64,000 bases of DNA, from NCBI GenBank assembly GCA_026874595.1, contig CM049308.1, positions 73,316,624-73,380,623 on the forward strand, read 5' to 3'. Positions 29,501 to 41,500 of this stretch are shown here, in pieces. Each line of letters begins with the position of its first letter. Position 1 is the stretch's first letter. This DNA is from Sipunculus nudus (Eukaryota > Annelida > Sipuncula > Golfingiida > Sipunculidae). The translations under genes were made by a program, and so were the position numbers. Under the pieces are notes generated by a model that did no database searches, was not told the origin of the DNA, and saw nothing but the letters and a program-made list of their open reading frames with translations.

Positions 29501-32500
29501 TCCTGAGTTATCAGACACGGAGTTCTTGTATCAGGTATTTATCATGATGTGTTGACTCGGTCTAGTCTTTTGGTTTTATATGACATCAGAGAACACTTGC
29601 ACATAATGCTGTTATAACTTTGATGAAATGAAAGGGAGTATGGTAAGACAGTCTTTGCAAATATAAATTAGCTATTTATATGTCAGAAATAAGATTTCTA
29701 AAAAAAATTTTTTTGTAGTGTTATATTTATTTTAAATAGACTATGATCATTTTTGTCAGAGAATATTATTTTAAAATGACTGTTTCAGTGATATTTCTTC
29801 CATGAATATTTATGTATTCATAAATATTTAAGTTTGAAGTTTTGAATGTGTGTTTAAATCTTTTACAGGAGCATGAGACACTAGCCCTCAGGAAGGCAGG
29901 TACCGGTGTCATCCTGGATTCTGACCTGCCTCACCTGATCGTTATCGAAGATAGCATACTCAACACAGGCATGGTCTTGTATCACCTGAAGGTAAATATA
30001 ATCAGTATATCATCATGGTTCATTTAAATTATTCTGTTTTAGAAATTATTTACATTTTAAAAACTGTCTGAAGTTAAACAGTCATATCATCATTATCAGT
30101 TTCATATATTTTACTCCACACTTCTTCAGTGCATTAAAGTATACATACCAGGGCAAATATAAACATTATATTACACTGGTGAGTTTCAATATCAGATGAT
30201 CAAATGTTTTCACTGCATAAATAATTTTTTTTCATATACTTTTTCACCAGAATGTGAAATATCAAGTAAAACTATCTTTAGCATTTTAAATACATATGTT
30301 TTTAACTTGACTCTATGTGAAAATTGACATCTGCAATGGCTGATCAAAATTTCCTCTTCTTTTTTTTTTTTTGGCAATTATGAATATCTTTTTTTCCGTT
30401 CACAGGAAGGAGATACCCACATAGGCAGGGCAGATTCAGAAATACCTCAAGACATAGGTGAGTACATAGCAGCTTTATCTCACAGATGTATGTAAATAGA
30501 CTGTGTTACCACCCTGCCCTCCCAGTTTATTTATAGAAGTTTATTTTCAGCCAGAAAGTTCATTATAAAGTGTTTGGTTGCCTTGCAAAAATTGGAAAAA
30601 TAAACCAGTTAGTAGCCTCATTTAAAGATCACTGACAGTGATTAATGCGAATGGGTATAAAAGAAAAATGTAGACACGATACTTATTGGATTTCTGTCAT
30701 AAACACAAGACTTACAGATTGGCCTCATTCTTAAAGGCTTTGCATAAAATGTCACCAAAATATAAGTTGAAATGAAGCAGTGAAACCAAGTTAATAGAAG
30801 GAGTAAGATATTAATTAAGAAAAGCAAACTGATTAGATGGGAGATCTGTAGAAAGATTAGAGAAAAAGGTAAACTTAGTGCTGCAAGGATATAATGTCTT
30901 GTATCCTGTAAAGTTTTTATCCATGTCATTGCCTACTTTTATTTTTCATTCAACATAATTGACTTTCATACGTTCCTACATTTTTAATGATGAAGGGTAC
31001 AAGTCAAAGCCTTGTATTGACTTGTCATATCTCCCCTTTTCAGTCTTGTGTGGTCTCGATGTTCAGTCGGAGCACTGTATTGTTAGACATGATCCTGCAG
31101 GAGATGTATTCCTTCTCCCCCTAGAGGGGGCCATGTGTGCCATTAATAATATTCCTGTAATGGAGTGTATCAAACTCTGTCAGGGTAAGTAAAAATGAGT
31201 TCTTTGATGTGGACTGAAGTTTCAGACAGTTTCTCATGCTTTTGGTTTAATCATTGCCCTGTACTGGATAAAGCTGAAGATTTAACTTGATACTAATTTC
31301 TGTTTAATAAAAGTACATCTTGTAGATAGATGTAATTTTAATTTTCTAGAAAATGATTGTTGTGTAGAATTTGCATAATTTGTAAATCTAGTCTCTTTTG
31401 TTAATTTGTGATCATCAGATATTTAAAGGTCTGGTAATGTGTCATGTTGATCAGAATGCTCAAATACCTTGCAAAAATGCAACTTTAGCAAAATTTTTCA
31501 AAAATACAGAAATTGTGAATGAGAAATAAACTTCATGAGAAATCAAGTTAACCTTGCAAATATAATACCGGCCACAGTATATCAGGTGTAAGAGACCCCA
31601 GGAAGGCACAAAGCAGCAGTTGTATCCTCTCCACCTGTATCTACATGATATTTATCCATATGATTTATGATAAATCGTTTCAATTATCTAAGAACATTTG
31701 AACAGTAGAACCTCAAAATTACGGACACTGAAGGGAACAGACGTTTTGCCTGCAATTGAGAGGTGCCCATAGTAGGAAGGTTATAGATTTCAGGATCTAC
31801 TTTCAAGGGACTACACATAAGTGGCCTGTAAAAAGAGGTGGTTGTGAGTAGAGGTTCCACTGCATACTCAAAATAGCAAAGATTTTTGCCACAAAAGTTG
31901 TTGGATGAATAGTTTGCATGTATTCTCACTTTGTCAGGTGCACTTATTCGACTTGGTCGAGGTCACATTTTCCGTTTCAACCACCCTGCAGAAGCTGCTC
32001 AGCTGCGACAGGAACTCAAGGTATGTTAATTTGAAGGTCATCTTGTCATTTTGTCTCAGCAGTCAGTCTTATATGTTATCAGCAGAGCTGCTGTCCACAA
32101 ATAAATAGGAAAGAAAGTTTATTGCATTTTGTCCTTTCTTAGCAGTTTCAGTGGAAATTGTTGATTGTGATTAGAAGATAGTATATAGGTTGTTGGCCAT
32201 TAACAGTGAAACAATGAAGTGTACATGGTGAAGACTTTTGTGACCAATGTGAATACTTTTAAAAGAATATTAGCTTAACCATGAACTTTGTGTGACCCTG
32301 TAAGCTTAAAGCTGATCATTCTCTGGTCATTCCAACGGATTATGCACTGTCAGTAATCATTCTTTTACTGAAATAGATCATTAGTGCTCAATGCCTTGCA
32401 TGCCTAATCCTAAGGAATGGAGAGTATTAAATCTGATACTGAAAATGAATAGACCAATTAATGATATTGATGGTATTTCTGTGAGCAGTGTATTATTTTA

Positions 32501-35500
32501 CTGTTTTCAACATTAAGTTGTCATAAAATTTCTTGTAATTGCCTTGTGGGATTTTCTACACTGCTTTATCATAAACTAGATCTTTAATTCAGGTTGTTTT
32601 AGTAGTTAGATACTTAACAAAGATAGAATAAATTTAAAGTTATACTTTACAGTGGCAGGATTTTGTTAAGGTCATATGCTTCCTTTGTTATTTGTTAATA
32701 GTCAGATCAATGATAGTTCCAGAATGGGATAACTGGATGTTATTTAAATTGAATATTCATACATAAACAGAAATTTGTTCAGCCACTAAGTAATATTTAA
32801 ATGTACAATTACAGAGCTGCTCAAAATCTATGGAGGACCTGTGGCATGAGTATCAGTGGAACTGGTCAGATGCTGGGGACAGTGACTCAGCCCGCGGGTC
32901 TCAGTAAGTAGTCTGGTCTTTGTGTTACCATTCACCTCTGTTTTGCTGTATCTACATCTGTGCAGACCTGGCATCAGTAACTGTCAGTCTGTATGTTGTG
33001 TTTGTTGGCTTTGACTTAAAAGTTACTTTTATATCATCAGTGTGTCTCTTGTAGCTCTTGTGAGGGGTTTATTAGCCCAAAACCTCAATATTATTTTGTT
33101 ACGGTGCCTTTTTAACCATAACATTAAATATTTAAGTGCACTGGTACACAAGTGACTGCAGAGCAACTCATGATTAACTGGGCCCTACCAAGCTCTTCAT
33201 TAAAGGGACATGTAGTTTCTTTTCCTTGCCACAATATTAGAGCATTTCTTCAAGAATTTATGAGTTCTCAAAGCTTGCTTTATTATTGAAGTTTGCTCGT
33301 TTAAAGTCCATGGCACTTCACATGTTAGCTCAACATACCTTATAGTTTACTTTGTCAGCATTGGGCAGGCTGCCACACCAAACTGTAGTCTTTAGTTGTA
33401 TCAATCCCCAAATAGTTTGATTATCAAGAGTTTATGTCTGCTTCCTTCGACATTGATGTGTGTTGTAAGCTGTCAGATTGTACATAGATGAAAAAAAAAA
33501 AAAAAAACTTTGAAGTTTTGTTAATACTGTGGTTGGTTTTTTATTAACAACGGTTTCCAATTCACAATATTTGCGAAAGGGAAATAATGGCAAAAATAAA
33601 ACCTTCGGGAATAGAAAACCCCATCTTTGAGTAATTGGAGTAATGATTAAAGATACCTTGTGATTTACTTCTAAATCAAAGATAGCTATAATAAATTATA
33701 TCAGATGTTTCAGTTTATCTCACAATACAGTGAACAATAATTTCAACTAATTTGATGTTCACTTCTTCCCCTGTCCAATTGTTATGATTTTGAGCACACA
33801 GTATTTAATATGATTAAATTATAAAATAATGGATATACTGTTTGTAAGTTTTATTGTGGGATAAATTGAACCATTGTGAAACATTGGAAAACTGAAAATC
33901 ATGAAATTTCAACCTCGTGAATATGAAGTCAGCCACAGTATTGGGAAAACAAATAACATATAGTAGAGTTTGAAGTATTTTAACCCAGGAAAATAAATGG
34001 GACTGTTTATCAATACTGGTTGTCATTTCATGAATTCAGGCATATTGATGTGGTAGGTTAAGGTGGTTTTGATGTCAGTATCACAAGGAAAGTGAAAGTT
34101 GGCTATTATAGTGATAAGGATAAAGAGAAAATCACTACATCTTGAATGATGGACAGAGTAGACATGGGTAGATTAAATCTCATGTAAGAACAAATTGCCT
34201 TGTTTAAGGTTAGCACCCACATCTATTTATCAAGCTGTGTATCACCAGTCAAATTTCCAGAGGTTGATCCTCAAGTCACTTTTCCCTAAGAACATAACCC
34301 CCCACCCCCCCCCCCCCCCCTCAATTTACAAGGATCATCATGACATTTTGAAAGAACATTGACTTGGACACTTAGCTCATTTTGAAAGTTTTTAAATGTA
34401 GTATGGTGGTCCGGTTTTTCAAGTTTGCTTGCAATAACTGCAATAATTATCACTTAATTCCTTATTCCAAAGCATCAGATAAACTATTTCAACTTTTACT
34501 ATAAAAGAATTTTGTCATAAACAAGATAATGGGAGCATTATACTCTTAGGCCCTTACAGCGGTAGGCATAGTTTCATTAATGGGACATTCCTATAACTTG
34601 AGTATGATATATAACTTTGGCATCATTTAAAAGCATTATAAATAAAATGATGCCACAATGTCTGCACTGCCTGTAAAATATCCAGAGGATCAAGATCTCA
34701 GAACAACCTTACATCTTAATCACACCTGAGAGGAAGCAGGGACTACTGTTAACTATTATCAACCCACCTTGTAATGATCCCTAAGCAGGAACCATGATGC
34801 AGCACTTTACCAGGTGTGGCCAGCCAGGTCATAGTACTCTATGTACCTCAATTTAATATATAAATGATAAATCATTCTACAGGTAAATCAGCTGCATTTA
34901 CTGTGCTTCAATATTTTATAATTTGGAATACATTTTATATTTCTTATTCAGTTTGTACTGAATATTTGATCTTGCATACATTTCAGAAAAGCTGCATGGT
35001 CATATAAGTACCTTCATGCTTATTCTGTAGACAGAGCTACCTGCAGCTTTGCTATAAATTGATGAGAAAAATAAACATAATCTATAAATAATCAATATTT
35101 GATTGTACAGTTTATATACCAAGTTGGCTATTGTTCCATTCACTGTGAGAGAAACAATAAAAAATACCTAAATGAAGTAAATACGTATGATGTAGGTTTA
35201 CAACATTTGATTTGCTCTCAAATCATAATTACTGCCACATCTGGATGTTTTCCAATCCATTCAATAGAAACCAGACTCCCATGACGTATAATGCACCTTC
35301 CTCATGTCACGGTTGCATACCTTGCAAAAAAGAAATTTATATAAGCAAAAACAAAGGTCATTTTAGCATCTGTGTAAATAGAACTGTACCACTAGTGTGT
35401 GTTGGCCATGAATTTCTTTGATATCATGGAACACACACACCTGTGTCAAAACAAGTATGAATGTGAATCACTTCCAGATTCTGGATCAAATCTATGTGGG

Positions 35501-38500
35501 AACTGGTTCAATTGAATCAGAAAAGCAATAGAGAAACACATATGAGGGATCTCAGTGCACATGTCATCCTCAATGGTACATTACATGTCTCGTTTCTGAT
35601 ACATCTGATGTAGCTTTTATGTGAACATGCCTGGGAAAACATCTGTTGATGAAGCTATTTTACCTGAGATTGCTTACTAACAGGTGTGATGTTGTAAACC
35701 TACATCATACCTGTTTACTTTAGTCAGGCATGGCATTCCTCAGGGTGTGGTTTTAGTGTTCAATTTGAAAACCTTGATCAAAGGCCTTGTTGCATTCTCA
35801 GCAATCCACAGTAGATAACTGCATGCAGGTTTCTCTGTGACAGTTTTATATACCTCATACTTTCATAAGTTTTGAATTAAAACTCAAGAGAAGCAACTAT
35901 CTTTTTCAAAGTGGTATGAACATTTTAACTATTAAAATTTAGTTAGTACAATATTCATTTTACAGTAGGTAAATATATAAAAAAATGCAGTAGTATTCTA
36001 ATTAACTATTGACATGTGATCATGTGTATATTCAGCTGCAAGTGATATAGACTGTGTTCTAATGTTAGATGATGTTTCAAATTAATATTTTACTAACAGT
36101 TAATAATAATAATCTTCTTACTCTTCTTCTTATTATAATTAATTTTACCTGGAAATTGTAAATCTTTCATCTAGAATTCATCTGTGTGCATATATGTACC
36201 TTGATAAAGTGGCATTGGCTTAAATATTGTACTCCTACTATAAATAAATTGAGCTCCAGTTAACTTTTCCAGATTTTGTTAATATTATCACTAATGTGAA
36301 CTAACATCAGTGTGTTTTACATATTGCAGTAAGGTTGCAAGATGGACAGTGTTGTTTTACTTTACATATATACTCCTCATTTATATTTGTCTGTAAGTTG
36401 AATCAACATCTGCATACATATGTATTTAGGTTTACTAGTGTATATAATATTTTATCATATGCCTTGTGCCTGTTTCTAGTTCTTATAGCAAATTTTGTTT
36501 CATAATGTCTTCTTATGTTTCAGATTGTGTTCTTCTCTTTCTGTCATTATCTTAGAGTCTAACCTTCATTCTCCCTCTTTCTAATTTTTCTCTTTCTTTT
36601 GGTCTTTCTTACTTTTGCTTTCTTCTGTTTTAATTTTCATCTTTCTTTCATTTCTTCCATTCATTCTTTCTTTCTATTCACCAGTAGCCCAATTCACAAA
36701 TCAGTGGTGTTTTATCTCTGCTGGTATCATTGTGCGAGCACACAGTTCGCCAGTGATGTACAGGTATTTGTGGTTATGTCAGGTAGTTGTTTACTCTCTC
36801 TTTAATGTTATGTTACAGGTCAGACCTGAGTGTCAGATCTAGTGATGAGCTGCTGAAACTAGATGAGAAAAGGTGAGACACAAGAACAACCTCTATATAA
36901 CCATACCAGGCAGTGAAAATTTTAAAAACTCCTGATATAAGTGTTGAACATTCTATCTATATGGATGAAACAGTTCTGTATGTTATTTTACATGGGCCAC
37001 TCTTGTGGTTCCATATCAATCTTTCAGTCCACATATTGAAATGTTGTCTTCATTATCTCTCTAATATTATATAGAGAAAACCCATTATAATCTTAAAGGA
37101 AAATTTGAATCTTGTTTTTCTCACAAACATATGTAAATTTTATATATTAGCTAACAAGTTATGGTTTAGAACCATGCTTTTGTGTATAATATTGTTAGAG
37201 CTAGGTGTTATGTGGGTATTATACAAAATCAAAATACCAGCACTTTAAATTTCAAAATAGTTACAGTAACAGCTATGGGAGTACTGAAGTTGTGAAAATT
37301 TTCACTGAAGGTTCACCATTTTTTCTCTTTAATATATTTTATTAACATTTGTTTCTGTAATTGTATCCGCCAAAACAGAGTTTTGTGGATACTATGTTTT
37401 CAGCTGCACGCCGCCGCCGCCGTCGTTGCCGCGTAGGTGTCCAGAGAACTCCTCCGTAGCCGCTGGGCGGAATTTTCCGAAACCCGGGATTATGTTCGGG
37501 TCGCATGTGAACTGCTGCGCCCCGATTTTGTTTTGACCTCTGACCTTTCCTTTGCGCTCTGCGTCCGTTTGTGCATCTGTTTCCACACATAAACCCACAT
37601 ATCTCGGGAACCGTTTGACCGATCAGGAAAATTTTTTTGCACAAATGTAGCCCTCGGAGAGCTTTATAACATACACCAAAAATGGTGGCGCCACCTGCAA
37701 CCATGTTTGCACAGTGTCCATCTGTTCGTCTGCCTTGGGTTAAAATCACTCATATCTCTGCAGTGACTTGACTAATTCACCTGAAATTGGGCATGCGTAA
37801 ACATCCTTGATAGCTTTTCTGATTTTATGACAGGTGGCGCCACCTACATTCACGTTTACGCTGCAGACATCCAAGCACATATCTCGGGAACCGTTTGACC
37901 GATCAGGAAAATTCTTTTGCACAAATGTAGCCCTTGGAGAGCTTTATAACATACACCAAAAATGGTGGCGCCACCTGCAACCATGTTTGCACAGTGTCCA
38001 TCTGTTCGTCTGCCTTGGGTTAAAATCACTCATATCTCTGCAGTGACTTGACTAATTCACCTGAAATTGGGCATGCGTATACATCCTGGATAGCTTTTCT
38101 GATTTTATGACAGGTGGCGCCACCTACATTCACGTTTACGCTGCAGACATCCAAGCTCATATCTCGGGAACCGTTTGACCGATCAGGAAAATTCTTTTGC
38201 ACAAATGTAGCCCTTGGAGAGCTTTATAACATACACCAAAAATGGTGGCGCTACCTGCAACCATGTTTGCACAGTGTCCATCTGTTGTCTGCCTTGGATT
38301 AAAATCACTCATATCTCTGCAGTGACTTGACTAATTCACCTGAAATTTGGCATGCGTATACATCCTGGATAGCTTTTCTGATTTTATGACAGGTGGCGCC
38401 ACCTACATTCACGTTTACGCTGCAGACATCCAAGCTCATATCTCAGGAACCGTTTGACCGATCAGGAAAATTTTTTTGCACAAATGTAGCCCTTGGAGAG

Positions 38501-41500
38501 CTTTATAACATACACCGAAAATGGTGGCACCACCTGCAACCATGTTTGCACAGTGTCCATCTGTTTGTCTGCCTTGGGTTAAAATCACTCATATCTCTGC
38601 AGTGACTTGACTAATTCACCTGAAATTCGGCATGCTTATACATCCTGGATAGCTTTACAGATTTTATGACAGGTGGCGCCACCTACAATCAAGTTTACGC
38701 TGCAGACATCCAAGCTCATATCTTGGGAACCGTTTGACCGATTGGGCCAAAATTTTGCATGTGTATAAATCTCACATAGCTCTTTATCATATGCAAAACT
38801 GGTGGCGCCACCTGCAGCCATGTTTGCACAGCTCCCATCTGTTTGTCTGCCATGGGATAAAATCACTCATATCTCGGCAGTGGTTTGACATATCTGCCTA
38901 AAATTTTGCAAGTTTATACAACCCCGACAGCTCTCTTGATTTTATGACAGGTGGCGCCACCTGCATTCTAGTTTATGCAGCAGATATCCAAGCTCATATC
39001 TTGGGAACCGTTTGACCGATTGGGCCAAAGTTTTGCATGTGTATAGAGCTTTCTGGATTTTTTCGTAGGTAGCGCAACCTACATACACAATTTGGCTGCA
39101 GACATCCATGCTAATATGCAACACTTCACCCTTCCACTCTGATTTAGGCGGATACAAGTAGTCGCTTGTCGACTACCCGTATTCTAGTTATAGACAGTGC
39201 AGTGACATAACAGTACTTTACTTCATGCTGAAGTGTAGCAGCTTGCAGTTTTCATATGAGTAATGCAATGAATTTAGTTCTGTGATTGTGGAGCAGGGAC
39301 TTTCATTGCACCAGCATGGACACATCTTAATTTTAATATTATATATGTATGTTTGGAGGGTTTAATATAACGGTGTAATCCTGAATTTAACAGCTGGTAT
39401 AAATCAGTAAACAATCTGAATGGTCATTGCAGGAAAGAGTTGGAGCAGCTTGAGGAGGAGCACTGTTTGTCAGAAGCTGCTCGACTGGCTACTCTGGCCG
39501 AGCAGGAGGTGGACAAGATGAGGCTGAAGGAGAAGGAGGAGGAATTGAAGAAGTTGCGAGCACAGAATGTATCACTCACCACGGCAATAATCAAGGTGAA
39601 TTATTATGTTTCATTATGTACACTGTTTATTTTGTACTGCACACTGCTCAACTTGTGCAGATCGGGGAATGAAATCTTTACATGTATATATATCAGGACA
39701 GAGAAATTATTGAATATCAGACTTATGGTAAAAAGAAAAATTATGACCTACTCTGGGACTAGTAAAAGTGAAAAGTAGGTGTTGGACTGCTAGACATTAA
39801 AAAAATTAAGTAATGAATGATCATTATCTGTGGTTATGATAGAGATGTGAATTTCAGGCTAGTTCAACTTTACTGAAATTAAATTAACTAATAAATCAAT
39901 AGTTTTTATATAAATAAGTGTTTATACAGTCATAATAATTATAATTATTTTTATATATATTAATATACTTGTATATATGCAAACTTTCTAAAGGTTTGTT
40001 TTTTTTTTGGCTTTTGGTTATGATCTTTGCTTGCTGGGGGCATTTTTTTTTTTCAAATCAGTGTTCATACTGCATGTATAATTGACAAGCATCCAATTAC
40101 ATTGTATTAATAAAATTCAGACATGTATTCAGCAACTGTCCATGCAAAAGATGCCAGATAAAGATTTGTTGTTAATGATTGTGGTTTCTAAATAAATGGC
40201 TGCATTACCTCTGCTCAGTTTTACAAGGAATAGATATGGTTACTACTTCATCCAAGGAAGCATGTTTTGCTGTTGATCTGAATTTTAAAAAAAGCAGCTG
40301 TAATATTTTGCCCAGTTATTATATTATTGTGCAATTTGGTGTTGTAGATGATATTCACAATGGACATTCAAATAGATTTTCTTTGAATTATGTCAAAAAG
40401 TGATGCAAACCAAAAGTTTGAATTTTGAATTTTTTAGATTATGTCATTTTGTCCTCTCACAACTAAACATGGGATTTTGTGCAAACTGGTTTATTCATGT
40501 GGGGTTGATTTGGGGAAGAAATTTTAAAAGGAGAGATATTGTATCCCATCCTTATTATACATTCGAGTAAATTCATCTGTACAAACACTTTATTAGTGGA
40601 AGACACTTTTGTTAATAAAGTCTGTATAATTCCCCTTTGTTTGATCATATTAATGATTTAACGGCAGTTGTTTTGGGCCAGATTTGTACATAAACATTTG
40701 ATTCATTCATTTTGGATGCTTGCGTTAATATTATTTATAACAAAATCTGTTTTGGTCTGATTGTACATGAGTTATCTATTGTGTTCATATCTGTTTGGTT
40801 TTTGATAACGGTTTGCAGTGTGGCTAAGATTTTTGCGCATAACATGCATGGCATGGCTGTTTCAGGCACGGGATGAGATCACCATGTATACAAGTGGGTT
40901 GGATTCTAAACAGGAAGAAGAAGAGAGGCGATGGGCAGAGTTACAAGAAGCAAAGAAAGCCGTGGAGTCAGCTGAAGACAAGCTCAAGTCAGAGTACAGT
41001 CAGATAGAGCAGACTAAACAGAGGCTGGAAAGTCAAACCACAGAAATTCAGAAAGAGAAACAAGAAGTCCAATCACAAATACTGAATTTAGTCACAGAAA
41101 AAGCACAGATAGAAAACGAGAAGAACTCTATCCAAGCTGAGAAACACGAATTAGCACAGATAAAGGAAGATGCAGAGTTGACTGCATTGACTCCAGTATG
41201 TACCAGCACTCCTACAGGAGCTGTTAAAGCACCAGTGGTAACTGTTGATAAAATGATTGACACAGAGCAGAAAGAACATCCATCACCAGTTAAGTCTGTT
41301 GAAATACAAACAGAACCAGACAAAGCCATTGAAATACAAACAGAACCAAACAAAGCCATTGAAATACGAACAGAACTAGACAAAGCCATTCAAATACAAA
41401 CAGAACCAGACAAAGCCATTCAAATACAAACAGAACCAGACAAAGCCATTCAAATACAAACAGAACCAGACAAAGGCATTGAAATACAAACAGAACCAGA

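Noticed and set aside
37342-37749. Minus-strand open frame of 135 codons
   Set aside because: It lies within repeat element C, covers its GCC-rich left end, and has an Arg-run from CCG repeats. Related frames recur with the ~280-bp units. No protein likeness.
37834-38605. Three near-identical ~65-codon plus-strand frames (MAPPTFTF...)
   Set aside because: Same cause: 280-bp units of element C. The start Met comes from ATGACAGGTGGCGCCACC and neighbouring repeat sequence.
41048-41389. 113-codon minus-strand frame
   Set aside because: Antisense shadow of the kinesin tail exon; its repeated SVxISMALSG units mirror the IQTE minisatellite.
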